Counted from the stretch's first letter, positions 34,319 to 42,661 are shown. The stretch is DNA of 64,000 nt from Cellulomonas phragmiteti (GCF_016862775.1 NZ_BONP01000015.1:1-64000), one strand, 5' to 3'. Numbers and translations are program-made. The notes: a model not told the origin generated them from the sequence alone.

Positions 34319-34324
34319 AGACTA
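34319..34324 (-). promoter_or_regulatory. -10 box TAGTCT upstream of GT87 gene
   Basis: Predicted start at 34312, in frame with the GT87 reading frame. Confidence 0.35.
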
Positions 34325-34374
34325 GGGGACGACGTCGCACGTCCGACACCCGGCCGCCCGGACCGGGGCACCGC

Positions 34375-34572
34375 TCAGATCGGGCGGACCGCCGGCTGGC
34401 CGACGCCCGGCACGCCGCCGAGCGCGGGCGGGAAGCCCGGTGCCGCCTCGGGCGCGTCGAGGATCTGGTCGACCTCGGCCGGGTCGGACTCCGGCGCGAT
34501 CGGCGCGGTGGCCGCGACAGGGTCGGGCGCGTCGTCGGTCGGCGGGACGTCGGGGGTCGTCGGCTCGGTCAT
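34375..34572 (-). CDS. Small acidic Pro/Ala-rich protein, 65 residues
   Basis: Family not recognised. The sequence is disordered (TEPTTPDVPPTDDAPDPVAA, then PALGGVPGVGQPAVRPI) with no TM or signal. A good AAGGAG six bases before ATG 34572 is the best evidence that it is translated. It is followed by the GT87 gene on the same strand. Confidence 0.5.
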   Translation of the reverse strand: MTEPTTPDVPPTDDAPDPVAATAPIAPESDPAEVDQILDAPEAAPGFPPALGGVPGVGQPAVRPI

Positions 34573-34725
34573 CACGTGCTCCTTCGCCTCGGGTCCAGAG
34601 GGTCAACGGTCGCACGTCCGGCGGCGTCCCGCTCGTCGCCGTCGTGCCGCGGACGTCGGTCCCTCCCGCGCGACCCCCGGGGTCGCTACCCTCGCGTCGG
34701 CGACCACACGCGACGAGGAGCAGAC

Positions 34726-36063
34726 ATGAGCGGCTGGGGCTGGACCGTGCACGGTGACGGACGGACGGTGCCGCCCGGTGAGGTGGTGGCGCCCGAGGAG
34801 CGGCTCGCGTGGGGGCGCACCGTCGGCATCGGCATGCAGCACGTCGTCGCGATGTTCGGTGCGACGTTCCTCGTGCCGCTCATCACCGGGTTCTCCCCGC
34901 AGACGACGCTGTTCTTCTCCGCGCTGGGCACCGCGCTGTTCCTCGTGGTGACGCGCAACCGGCTGCCCAGCTACCTCGGCTCCAGCTTCGCGTTCATCGC
35001 CCCGGTGATGGCGGCCACGGCCAGCGGCGGCGAGTCGGTCGCCGTGGGGGGCATCCTCGTCACCGGCGTCGCGCTGTTCGTCGTGGGCGTCGTCGCGCAC
35101 GTGGCCGGCACGCGGTGGATCGACGTGCTGATGCCGCCGGTGGTGACCGGCACGATCGTCGCGCTCATCGGCTTCAACCTCGCGCCCGCCGCGTGGGGCT
35201 CGTGCGGCGATGACGGCACGTGCTCGGGGTTCCGCGCCGCGCCCGTCACCGCGACCGTCACGCTGCTCGCGATCGTCCTGGTCACGGTGCTGTTCCGCGG
35301 CATCCTGGGGCGGCTGTCGATCCTGGTCGGCGTGCTCGTCGGGTACGGCGTCGCGCTGCTGCGCGGCGAGGTGCAGCTCGACGCCGTGCGCGAGGCCGCG
35401 TGGGTGGGGCTGCCGCCGTTCGTCGCGCCGACGTTCGACGTGGGCGTCCTCGGGCTCTTCCTGCCCGTCGTCCTGGTCCTCGTCGCGGAGAACGTGGGGC
35501 ACGTGAAGTCCGTGGCGGCGATGACGGGCAAGGACCTCGACCCGTACGTGGGCCGCGCGCTCATGGCCGACGGCCTGGCGACGACGCTCGCCGGCACCGG
35601 CGGCGGGTCCGGCACGACGACGTACGCGGAGAACATCGGCGTCATGGCCGCCTCCCGCGTGTACTCGACGGCGGCGTACTGGGTCGCGGCCGCGACCGCG
35701 CTCGTGCTGGCGCTGTCCCCGAAGTTCGGTGCCGTGGTCGCGACGATCCCCGCGGGGGTGCTCGGCGGCGCGGCGGCCGTGCTGTACGGGATGATCGGGC
35801 TGCTCGGCGCGCGGATCTGGGTGCAGAACCGGGTCGACTTCTCCGCACCCGTCAACCTCATGCCGGCGGCGGTCGCGCTCATCGTCGGCATCGCCAACTT
35901 CACGTGGGACGCCGGTGACCTGCGGTTCGAGGGCATCGCGATCGGCACGGCGGTGGCGATCGGGCTCTACCACCTCATGCGGGGCATCGCGCTGTGGCGC
36001 GGCACGCACGACGAGCCGGCGACGCCCGCGTCGGTGCCCGGGGGCGACGAGCTGGAGCGCTGA
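34726..36063 (+). CDS. Uracil/xanthine permease (NCS2 family)
   Basis: A 445-residue nucleobase:cation symporter with about 12-14 TMs. GMQHVVAMFGATFLVPLITGF, the AENVGHVKSVAAMTGKDLDPYVGRALMADG split around TM10, and the GGGSGTTTYAENIGVMAASRVYS quaternary motif identify NCS2. The Glu in the GLFLPVVLVLVAENVGH segment matches UraA Glu241. It probably imports uracil. ATG 34726 follows CGAGGAG. A TACCCT at 34687 is a plausible -10. It is isolated, with a minus-strand gene following. Confidence 0.9.
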   Translation: MSGWGWTVHGDGRTVPPGEVVAPEERLAWGRTVGIGMQHVVAMFGATFLVPLITGFSPQTTLFFSALGTALFLVVTRNRLPSYLGSSFAFIAPVMAATASGGESVAVGGILVTGVALFVVGVVAHVAGTRWIDVLMPPVVTGTIVALIGFNLAPAAWGSCGDDGTCSGFRAAPVTATVTLLAIVLVTVLFRGILGRLSILVGVLVGYGVALLRGEVQLDAVREAAWVGLPPFVAPTFDVGVLGLFLPVVLVLVAENVGHVKSVAAMTGKDLDPYVGRALMADGLATTLAGTGGGSGTTTYAENIGVMAASRVYSTAAYWVAAATALVLALSPKFGAVVATIPAGVLGGAAAVLYGMIGLLGARIWVQNRVDFSAPVNLMPAAVALIVGIANFTWDAGDLRFEGIAIGTAVAIGLYHLMRGIALWRGTHDEPATPASVPGGDELER

Positions 36064-36073
36064 GGCGGGGCCG

Positions 36074-36760
36074 TCAGCCCTCGGCGGGCTGCTCCTCGGC
36101 CGGCTGCTCCTCGGCGGGCTGCTCCTCGGCGGGCTGCTCGGCGGCGGGCTCCTCGGGAGCCGCGACGGGGGCGGTCATCTCCGCGAACGGGATGCACCCC
36201 TCCGGGCCGACCAGCGGTGCCGCCGGGTCCAGCGCGACCTGGTCCTGGGGGACCAGCCCGGCGTAGTCGCCGCCCACGATGAAGTCGACCAGCCCGGTCT
36301 CGCGCGCGTCGTTCTGCAGGACCGCGTCGGGCACGTACGCGTGCAGCGTGTACGCGGCGGCGCTGCCCGCGGCGCCGTAGATGATGCGCCCGGCACCGGT
36401 GACCGGCGACGGCGCGTTCTCGGTGACGCCGATGACGAAGCCGCGCTCGGCCAGCTGCGTCGCGGTCGTGCCGGCCAGGCCCGCGATGCCCGCGCCGTTG
36501 TAGACGTCGACGGTGATCTGCGACGTCGCCAGCGGCAGCGCGCCCTCGGGCGGGCAGTACGTGCGGACGGCGGCGACGTCGACCGTCGGCTTCGCCGAGA
36601 ACTCCCGCTCGAGGAACGGCAGCGACAGGCTGTCGGTGTACAGGGCGGCGGCCCCGAGGCCGGCCACCGCGAGCACGGCGAGCAGCACGCCGAACACGAC
36701 GGCCTGCCGCTCGTGCATGTGCCGACGCCGCAGCGCGCGCGCCCGGTCGTGGTCGCTCAC
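36074..36760 (-). CDS. LytR C-terminal-domain (LytR_C) membrane protein
   Basis: A 228-residue protein anchored by one TM (about 20-40) with an external LytR_C domain (ITVDVYNGAGIAGLAGTTATQLAERGFVIG), the small domain found after LCP cell-wall ligases or alone. There is no LCP catalytic domain, so it is an accessory wall protein. The C-terminus is a fourfold AEEQP repeat encoded by 15-bp DNA repeats. GTG 36760 is the start. Pairing with the downstream-conserved 98-residue gene is common in related genomes, to my knowledge. Confidence 0.85.
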   Translation of the reverse strand: MSDHDRARALRRRHMHERQAVVFGVLLAVLAVAGLGAAALYTDSLSLPFLEREFSAKPTVDVAAVRTYCPPEGALPLATSQITVDVYNGAGIAGLAGTTATQLAERGFVIGVTENAPSPVTGAGRIIYGAAGSAAAYTLHAYVPDAVLQNDARETGLVDFIVGGDYAGLVPQDQVALDPAAPLVGPEGCIPFAEMTAPVAAPEEPAAEQPAEEQPAEEQPAEEQPAEG

Positions 36761-36797
36761 CAGGTCCAGCCCTTCACCGTCGTGCGGCCCGCCGCGC

Positions 36798-37094
36798 TCA
36801 CGTCAGCACCAGCACCCGCGCGTGCAGCAGCGCCCGCTGGTGCAGGGCCGCACGCACGGCACGGTGCAGCCCGTCCTCCAGGTACATGATCCCCTTGTGC
36901 TCGACGACGTGGGCGAACAGGTCGCCGTAGAACGTCGAGTCCTCGGCCAGCAGGGCCTCGAGGTCCAGGGTGCGCTTGGTCGTCACGAGCTCGTCGAGCC
37001 GCACCTGACGCGGTGGCACGTCCGACCACTGCGCGGGGGTCGTCAGCCCGTGGTCCGGGTACGGGCGCCCCTCGCCCACCGCCTTGAAGATCAC
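36798..37094 (-). CDS. Conserved 98-residue protein (annotated elsewhere as VapB-like)
   Basis: A small soluble protein beginning VIFKAVGEGRPYPDHGLT, with PPRQVRLDELVTTKRTLDLEALLAEDSTFYGDLFAHVV and LEDGLHRAVRAAL. Close relatives in actinobacteria carry the label type II antitoxin VapB. I see no DNA-binding ribbon-helix or AbrB motif and no adjacent toxin, so that label is doubtful. GTG 37094 is fixed by a leaderless -10 box (37101-37106). Confidence 0.75.
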   Translation of the reverse strand: MIFKAVGEGRPYPDHGLTTPAQWSDVPPRQVRLDELVTTKRTLDLEALLAEDSTFYGDLFAHVVEHKGIMYLEDGLHRAVRAALHQRALLHARVLVLT

Positions 37095-37100
37095 GGGCCG

Positions 37101-37106
37101 AGTGTA
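37101..37106 (-). promoter_or_regulatory. Leaderless -10 box TACACT
   Basis: Places transcription start on GTG 37094. Confidence 0.55.
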
Positions 37107-37233
37107 GAGGGTGCCCCGCCCGCAACCCCGGACCGTCCGCGCCACACCCCCCGAGTCCACCCGCCCGCGCACCCCGGTCGGGCCGCCCGGGTGAACGGTC
37201 GGGCGGCGCCGGGGCGACCGGCAGGGCTGTGGG

Positions 37234-37239
37234 TACAGT
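37234..37239 (+). promoter_or_regulatory. Leaderless -10 box TACAGT of phospholipid operon
   Basis: Predicts a one-base leader before ATG 37247. Confidence 0.5.
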
Positions 37240-37246
37240 CGCCCGC

Positions 37247-37873
37247 ATGCCGTCGCTGTACGCGCTCAAGCCCTGGTACACCCGGCGGCTGCACCGGTTC
37301 GTCCACGGCGCCGTGGCCCGTGGCACGTCGCCCGACGTCTTCACGGCGGTCGGTGTCGCCGGCGCGGCGCTCGCCGGGGCCGCGATCGCGCTCGGCTGGT
37401 GGCCGGTGGCCCTCGTGATGCTGGCGGTGCGGCTCGCGGGCGCGAACCTCGACGGCGCCGTCGCCCGCGCCCGGGGCGTCACCCGGCCCTGGGGGTTCGT
37501 GCTCAACGAGCTGGGGGACCGCGCGTCGGACCTGCTGATGTGGGCGGGGCTGGCGGTCCTGGCCGTGCGGACCGGCGGGGACGCCGTCGCCGGCCTCACG
37601 CCGCTGGCGTGGGTGCTCGTGGCCGCCGCCGCGGCGACCCTGCCGACGTTCGTGTCCTTGGCGGGGGCCGGTGCCGGCGCGCCGCGGCTCAACGGCGGAC
37701 CGGTCGGCAAGACCGAGCGGTGCGCGTTCGCGGTGCTCGCGGCCGCCGTGCCCGGTCTGCTGCCGGGCGTGGCCCTCGTGCTGGTCGTCGGGTCGGTGCT
37801 CACCGCGGCCGTGCGGGCGCGGCGCGTCCACCGCCTGCTGGCGGGTGCGCGGCCCGTCGGGTCCGGCGCGTGA
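37247..37873 (+). CDS. CDP-alcohol phosphatidyltransferase, variant motif
   Basis: A 208-residue membrane enzyme with about six TMs that would transfer a phosphatidyl group from CDP-diacylglycerol to an alcohol. The consensus DxxDGxxARx8Gx3Dx3D reads A66-N-L-D69-G-A-V-A-R-x8-G83-x3-N87-x3-D91. Two of four metal-binding Asp are replaced (Ala66, Asn87). I recall the same kind of change in E. coli YnbA-like members, so it may define a subfamily rather than a dead enzyme. The GTGA overlap with the CdsA-like gene makes a phospholipid operon. Confidence 0.82.
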   Translation: MPSLYALKPWYTRRLHRFVHGAVARGTSPDVFTAVGVAGAALAGAAIALGWWPVALVMLAVRLAGANLDGAVARARGVTRPWGFVLNELGDRASDLLMWAGLAVLAVRTGGDAVAGLTPLAWVLVAAAAATLPTFVSLAGAGAGAPRLNGGPVGKTERCAFAVLAAAVPGLLPGVALVLVVGSVLTAAVRARRVHRLLAGARPVGSGA

Positions 37874-38805
37874 CACCCGACCCGACGCAGCGCCCCGGGG
37901 TCCTCGACCCGCTGGCGGCGTGGACCGGGCTGGACCGGACCGCGTACGCGCTCGACGTCCGGCTCGGCGGGTGGCACCTCGACCTCGACGGCCGCGCCGT
38001 GTTCCTCCTCGCGCTCACCGCCGCGATCCTCACGGTTGCGGCCGTCCCCGTCCTCCTCTCGCGCCGGCCCGAGCTGCGGCGGCGCTGGACGACGTGGGCG
38101 CTGATCCTGCCGGTCATCGGCATCCCGATGTGGCTCGGACCGGGCCCGACGGCCCTGCTCGCGGCGCTGCTGGCGCTGCAGGCCGTGCGGGAGTTCGCGA
38201 CCATGACCCGCCTGCCGCGGCCGGAGACGGCGATCCTGCTGGTGCTCGCGGTGGCGTACCCGCTCGCGGCGTGGCTCGACCCCGGCCTGCTCGCGCTCGT
38301 GCCGCTGGTCGCGCTGCTGTGCGCGGTGCCCGCGGTGCTCGCGGGCGACGCCGACCGCGGCGTCGAGCGGGCCACGGGCGCGGCGTTCGGGTCGATCTGG
38401 CTGTGCTGGTCGCTCGCGCACCTCGTGCTGGTCGGGTCCGACGCGTTCCTGCTCTGCTTCGCGGCCGCGGCGACCGACGTGGCGGCGTGGTGCGGCGGGC
38501 AGGGCCTCCGGCGGTTCGCGTGGGCGCGCCGGCCCCTGTCGCCGCTGAGCCCGAACAAGACGGTCGGTGGTCTGGTGGGTGCGGCCGTCGGTGGCACGAT
38601 CGTCCTGCTCGTCCTCGGTGCGTTCTCGGCCGGTCTGGTGGTGGCGGTGGTCCTCGGCGGCGTGGGAGGTGACCTGGTGGAGTCGATGGTGAAGCGACGC
38701 GCGGGCGTCAAGGACGCGGGCACGTGGCTGCCCGGGTTCGGCGGGCTGCTCGACCGGGTCGACTCGCTGCTGCTCGTCCTGCCGCTGGCCTGGGTGCTCG
38801 CGTGA
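37870..38805 (+). CDS. CdsA-like phosphatidate cytidylyltransferase
   Basis: A 311-residue polytopic enzyme that would make CDP-diacylglycerol from phosphatidate and CTP. The C-terminal signature SMVKRRAGVKDAG followed by LPGFGGLLDRVDSL is present; PGFGG replaces the common PGHGG. Eight or so TMs are visible. GTG 37870 overlaps the upstream stop and its own stop overlaps the acyltransferase start, so CDP-alcohol transferase, CdsA and acyltransferase are stoichiometrically coupled. It is likely a second, pathway-specific CdsA. Confidence 0.85.
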   Translation: MTPDPTQRPGVLDPLAAWTGLDRTAYALDVRLGGWHLDLDGRAVFLLALTAAILTVAAVPVLLSRRPELRRRWTTWALILPVIGIPMWLGPGPTALLAALLALQAVREFATMTRLPRPETAILLVLAVAYPLAAWLDPGLLALVPLVALLCAVPAVLAGDADRGVERATGAAFGSIWLCWSLAHLVLVGSDAFLLCFAAAATDVAAWCGGQGLRRFAWARRPLSPLSPNKTVGGLVGAAVGGTIVLLVLGAFSAGLVVAVVLGGVGGDLVESMVKRRAGVKDAGTWLPGFGGLLDRVDSLLLVLPLAWVLA

Positions 38806-40076
38806 GCGCGGACGCCCCCGCGGAGGAGGCCGGGCAGGCCCACGGGCACGCACCGGCGGAGACGTTCCAGCGGCTCCGCCGCCGCGTCGGGCTGCCGCCG
38901 GGCTTCAACCTGGCCGGGGCCGTGCGGCACGTGGCGTGGCGCACGGCGTTCCACCTCGTGGGGGGCTTCCGCGTCGTGGGGTCGGCGCCCTACGAGGCGA
39001 TGGTCGTCGTCGCCAACCACTCGTCCCACGCGGACACCCCGGCGCTCATCGCCGCGTTCCCCGCCCCTTACAAGCCGGTCGTGGTGGCGGCGGGCGACTA
39101 CTGGTTCGACACGCCGTGGAAGGCGCGGGCGCTGAAGCTCGCGATCGGCGCCGTGCCGGTGCGCCGGCACGGCGGCGGCGGGTACGACTCGCTCATCGAG
39201 GGCGCCACGCAGGTGCTCGGCAGCGGGTCGAGCCTGCTGGTGTTCCCCGAGGGCACGCGCTCGACCGACGGCCGGCTGGGCCGGTTCCGCAGCGGGGCGC
39301 TGCGCATCGCGCAGGAGTTCGACGTGCCGATCCTGCCGGTGGCGGTCGTCGGCACGGGTGACCTGCTGGCGAAGAAGGGGCGTCTGACGCCTGGGCCCGT
39401 GGAGGTGCGCGTCGGGCACCCGGTGGACCCGCACGAGCTCACCGACATGGCCCCGCTCGTCGCGCAGATCGAGGGGATGCTCGCAGCCGGCCCCGCGGTG
39501 CCCTCGCGCTCGCGGACCTGGCGCGTGCTGCGCAACGTCATGTCCGGGCCCGCCGGGATGGTCGGTGCGGTCGCGTGGGGGTTCGCCGAGGCCGTCAGCC
39601 TGCCGGTCACCTCGGAGATGTACCTCGTGCTCGTCGCCGCGTCGCACCCGCGCCGCGTCCTGCCCGCGGCCGGGTGCCTCGCCGTCGGGTCCGTCGCGGG
39701 GGTGCTGGTCACGCGCGCGCTCACGGCCCGCGGGCAGCAGCCGCCCGCGCCGCTGACGACCCGGGCGATGCGCGAGCGCGCGGCGCTCGACCTCGCGGTC
39801 GACGGCGCCCGCGGCATCTGGCGGCAGGCCCTCAACGGCGTGCCGGTCAAGGTGTACGCGGCGGCGGCAGGTGCGGCGGGCGTGCCCGCGGCCCCGCTGG
39901 CCGTGCACGCGCTCGGCGCGCGGGGTGCGCGCTCGCTGGCGGTCGGTGCGGCGGTCGGGGTGGCGGCCGGTGCCACCGCCCCGGTGCTGCGCCGGTTCTA
40001 CGGGCCGTACCTGGTGGGCGCGGGCGTGACCTTCGCGGTGGGCCTGGCCGCCGTCGTGCGGCGCTGGAGCCGCTGA
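38802..40076 (+). CDS. 1-acylglycerol-3-phosphate O-acyltransferase (PlsC-like)
   Basis: A 424-residue membrane protein. The N-terminal acyltransferase domain has NHSSHADT (HX4D, catalytic) at ~68-75 and FPEGTRS at ~149. The second half (after ~230) is a hydrophobic, Ala/Gly-rich domain with several TMs containing GPAGMVGAVAWGFAEAVSLP, resembling a DedA/VTT-like membrane domain and not part of normal PlsC. GTG 38802 overlaps the cdsA-like stop. Together the three genes could build a dedicated phospholipid from acyl-glycerol phosphate. Confidence 0.83.
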   Translation: MSADAPAEEAGQAHGHAPAETFQRLRRRVGLPPGFNLAGAVRHVAWRTAFHLVGGFRVVGSAPYEAMVVVANHSSHADTPALIAAFPAPYKPVVVAAGDYWFDTPWKARALKLAIGAVPVRRHGGGGYDSLIEGATQVLGSGSSLLVFPEGTRSTDGRLGRFRSGALRIAQEFDVPILPVAVVGTGDLLAKKGRLTPGPVEVRVGHPVDPHELTDMAPLVAQIEGMLAAGPAVPSRSRTWRVLRNVMSGPAGMVGAVAWGFAEAVSLPVTSEMYLVLVAASHPRRVLPAAGCLAVGSVAGVLVTRALTARGQQPPAPLTTRAMRERAALDLAVDGARGIWRQALNGVPVKVYAAAAGAAGVPAAPLAVHALGARGARSLAVGAAVGVAAGATAPVLRRFYGPYLVGAGVTFAVGLAAVVRRWSR

Positions 40077-40106
40077 CCGCGCGCCGCGTCGGTCCCGCCG
40101 CGGCGG

Positions 40107-40859
40107 TCAGCCGCCCTGGCGCACGACGAGGACGGCGACGGTGACGACCGCCGCGAGGCCCGCGACATGCAGAGCGGTGGTCCGCAGGGCGAGCCGGCGC
40201 GCGTCGCGCCGGGCCGCGACGGTGACGGCCTCGCGGTCCGCGCCCGGCGCCAGCACCGGGTCCGTCGGCACGGGGCGCCGCGCCCACGTGACGGCCGTCG
40301 CGGCGAGGACGAGGCCGGCGACGACGGTGACGGGCGCCGCGGGCCACGTCGCGACGTGCCACCCGCGTCCCAGCCACACGAGGCCGATCTGCGCGCCCGT
40401 CACCGCCAGGCACACGAGCCAGATCCGCCAGAACGGGCTGGCGATGAGGTAGCGCAGCACGGCCGTGCCGTGGCGCTGCACGACGAACGGCAGGACGACG
40501 GCGGACGCCGCCAGCGCGAGCAGGCCGCCGGTGACGGTGACCGTGCCGTCGCTCAGCCAGGACACCAGGCCGTCGACCCCGGCGATGAGCACGGGACCCC
40601 CCACCGCGATCGGCAGCATGTCCCGCGGGTCGTCCGGCGTCGGGCGGGCCGCCGTCTGGGCGAGCGTCGCGGCGTACCGGGCGGGGTCGCCGAACGCCTC
40701 CTCGGCGGTGGTGCCCGCGTCGACGACGTGCGACTCGACCTCGGTGAGCGCGTCGCCGATCACGTCGCCCGGGACGTCGCGCAGCCGCAGCTCGACCACG
40801 AAGTCGTCGACCCACGCGGCGTCGACGTGGGGGGCGATGTCGGTCGGTTCGGTGCTCAT
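40107..40859 (-). CDS. DUF1700/HAAS-domain membrane protein
   Basis: A 250-residue protein. The cytosolic N-terminal HAAS-like helical domain (WVDDFVVELRLRDVPGDVIGDALTEVESHV, EAFGDPARYAATL) is followed by four to five TMs. Such proteins are typical partners of PadR regulators and may be membrane anchors or stress sensors. ATG 40859 overlaps the padR stop (ATGA on the minus strand), so they form an operon. Confidence 0.8.
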   Translation of the reverse strand: MSTEPTDIAPHVDAAWVDDFVVELRLRDVPGDVIGDALTEVESHVVDAGTTAEEAFGDPARYAATLAQTAARPTPDDPRDMLPIAVGGPVLIAGVDGLVSWLSDGTVTVTGGLLALAASAVVLPFVVQRHGTAVLRYLIASPFWRIWLVCLAVTGAQIGLVWLGRGWHVATWPAAPVTVVAGLVLAATAVTWARRPVPTDPVLAPGADREAVTVAARRDARRLALRTTALHVAGLAAVVTVAVLVVRQGG

Positions 40860-41239
40860 GACGTGCTCCCCGGGGTCGTGACGAACGTCTGGGTCAGGTC
40901 GGCGAAGCGCGCCCAGCGCGCCGCCTCGTCGTGCAGGTGGGTGCGGCCGGCGTCGGTCAGGGCGTAGTACTTGCGACCGGGGCCGCCCGCGCCGGGCCGC
41001 CACTCCTCGGTGAGCAGCCCGGCGGCGTGCAGCCGGCCGAGCAGCGGGTAGAGGGTGCCGCCCTTGATCTCGCCGAGGCCGGCGGCCGCGAGCCGCTGGG
41101 AGATGTCGTAGCCGTACGTCGGGCCGTCGGCCAGCACGCGCAGCGCGCACAGCGACAGGACGCCGCGCAGCCACTCGCCGGGCCAGTCGGCGGCGGGCAC
41201 CACGACCGACGCGTCGGTGGCGGGGGTCGTGGCGGGCAT
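40856..41239 (-). CDS. PadR-family transcriptional regulator
   Basis: A 127-residue winged-helix repressor of the PadR-s1 type. It shows LSLCALRVLADGPTYGYDISQRLAAAGLGEIKGGTLYPLLGRLHAAGLLTEEWR with the wing following. ATG 41239 is leaderless, and the -10 box TACTGT lies inside a palindrome that is probably its own operator. It is co-transcribed with the HAAS membrane protein, so it should be autoregulated. The inducing signal is unknown. Confidence 0.9.
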   Translation of the reverse strand: MPATTPATDASVVVPAADWPGEWLRGVLSLCALRVLADGPTYGYDISQRLAAAGLGEIKGGTLYPLLGRLHAAGLLTEEWRPGAGGPGRKYYALTDAGRTHLHDEAARWARFADLTQTFVTTPGSTS

Positions 41240-41241
41240 GG

Positions 41242-41262
41242 CTAGACAGTACGGCTGACTAG
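41242..41262. promoter_or_regulatory. PadR operator palindrome over the -10 box
   Basis: CTAGACAG and CTGACTAG half-sites around a 5-base centre. It covers the -10 hexamer TACTGT (41246-41251), so bound repressor would block transcription. Confidence 0.65.
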
Positions 41263-41316
41263 ATAGGCACGCAACCCACCCGCGGGGGACGCCGCGGGAC
41301 ATGCTCGGGAGACAGG

Positions 41317-41353
41317 CGAAGGGCGCCCCGACCAGTGGTCGGGGCGCCCTTCG
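41317..41353 (-). terminator. Terminator of cold-shock gene
   Basis: A perfect 17-bp stem (CGAAGGGCGCCCCGACC and complement) with a three-base loop, 32 bases beyond the stop. Confidence 0.85.
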
Positions 41354-41384
41354 GTGAGCCCGTGGGGCTCGGTGAGCTCGTCGC

Positions 41385-41588
41385 TCAGGCAGGTGCGACG
41401 TTCGAGGCCTGCGGGCCCTTGGGGCCGGCCTGCACGTCGAACTGCACGCGCTGGTTCTCCTCGAGCGAGCGGTAGCCCTGCGTCTGGATGGCCGAGTAGT
41501 GGACGAAGACGTCCGGGCCGCCGTCCTCGGGGGCGATGAAGCCGAAGCCCTTCTCAGCGTTGAACCACTTCACGATGCCAGTGGGCAC
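41385..41588 (-). CDS. Cold-shock protein (CspA family)
   Basis: A 67-residue single CSD domain, an RNA chaperone. [15 protein letters not shown] contains RNP1 and [12 protein letters not shown]2. The C-terminus is ASNVAPA. GTG 41588 is preceded by GAGGAG. It has a long untranslated leader and a perfect terminator, the standard arrangement for csp genes. Confidence 0.95.
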   Translation of the reverse strand: MPTGIVKWFNAEKGFGFIAPEDGGPDVFVHYSAIQTQGYRSLEENQRVQFDVQAGPKGPQASNVAPA

Positions 41589-41706
41589 GTCATTCTCCTC
41601 ATGCGGTTACTACGGACCCGACGACCGGGACCGGTGAATCACGGTGGTCGTCGTCCGCTCCGGAGAACGGGACAAACAAAGCACTGCGACTACGTGGTAC
41701 AGCGTA
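41589..41706 (-). promoter_or_regulatory. Leader and promoter of the cold-shock gene
   Basis: TACGCT (minus strand, 41701-41706) would start a leader of about 106 bases, long enough for the structured 5' UTR typical of csp mRNAs. Confidence 0.4.
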
Positions 41707-41778
41707 GCGGCAGGGATCGCGCCAGCGCGAGGGGTTCAGCCGCACGGACCTGCACGATCCCGGGCCTGCCGGCGCGGA

Positions 41779-42264
41779 TCAGCCGATCGTGGCCGAGAGA
41801 CGCAGCCGGTCGCCCAGGCTCACGTCGTCGACCCGCAGGCGCAGGCCCTGCGCGGCGGGCAGCATCTCGCCGACCAGCGGGCCCAGACGGTCCAGGTCGA
41901 CCTCCACGAGCGTCGCCCCCTCCCGGGTGTGGACGCTCGCGACGCCCGGCGGCAGCTGCGCGAGCTGCTTGCGCAGGGCGTCGGTGACGAAGCCGCTGAG
42001 GTCCATGCGCATCACCGGGTGCGACGCGACGACCGCCAGCCCCCAGGTGCGGCCCGTGATGCCCCGGTCCTCGACGCGCACGTCGACCGGTCCGGCGAGC
42101 TTGGTCGCCATGCGCACCGCGCCGGGGACGCCCGGCAGCTCGTGCACCTTCACCTGGGCCAGCACCCGGCGGTCCTCGCCGCGGACGTCGGTCACGGCGG
42201 ACGGGATCGCGTCGGCCGCACGGGCCAGGGTCAGGGCCTCGTCGAGACCCAGGGTGAGCTCCAT
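41779..42264 (-). CDS. Hypothetical protein, 161 residues
   Basis: Family not recognised. A soluble, beta-strand-rich protein (VLAQVKVHELPGVPGAVRMATKLAGPVDVRVEDRG split across several strands, ending LRVDDVSLGDRLRLSATIG). No signal peptide or TM. ATG 42264 is supported by a TAGCCT -10 box at 42271-42276 placed for leaderless transcription. Confidence 0.7.
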   Translation of the reverse strand: MELTLGLDEALTLARAADAIPSAVTDVRGEDRRVLAQVKVHELPGVPGAVRMATKLAGPVDVRVEDRGITGRTWGLAVVASHPVMRMDLSGFVTDALRKQLAQLPPGVASVHTREGATLVEVDLDRLGPLVGEMLPAAQGLRLRVDDVSLGDRLRLSATIG

Positions 42265-42270
42265 GACGCC

Positions 42271-42276
42271 AGGCTA
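42271..42276 (-). promoter_or_regulatory. Leaderless -10 box TAGCCT
   Basis: Places transcription start on ATG 42264. Confidence 0.55.
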
Positions 42277-42436
42277 CGCACCGCGGGCACCGCCGGCGCA
42301 GCAGACGCAGCGGGCGCAGCGGCACCGTGCGCCCGTGCGCGGGGTGCAGGACGTCCGACCCTGCGGCCCACGCCCTGCGGGGGCACGATGGGTGCACCGT
42401 CCCCGCGCCACCGCGCGCCCGTCCCGGAGGTCCACC

Positions 42437-42661
42437 GTGCACCTGCAGCTGAGCAACTGGCGAGAGATGCGACCGGCCCAGCGGGCCGTCGCCGCCACCC
42501 TGGGGGCGGCGCAGGTCGCACTGACGGCGGCCGCCTACCGCGACCTGGTGAAGCGCCCGTCGGACCAGGTGAACGGGCCCAAGCTCGCGTGGGGGCTGGC
42601 GCTGCTCGTCAACTGGGCGGGGCCGTTGGCGTACTTCGCGAAGGGCCGCGTCAGCTCCTGA
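42437..42661 (+). CDS. Small membrane protein, 74 residues (PLDc_N-like)
   Basis: Two hydrophobic helices (AVAATLGAAQVALTAAAY and LAWGLALLVNWAGPLAYFAKG) joined by a loop DLVKRPSDQVNGPK. The second resembles the short membrane module called PLDc_N that also occurs as free-standing small proteins. GTG 42437 has GGAGG with good spacing. Function unknown. Confidence 0.7.
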   Translation: MHLQLSNWREMRPAQRAVAATLGAAQVALTAAAYRDLVKRPSDQVNGPKLAWGLALLVNWAGPLAYFAKGRVSS

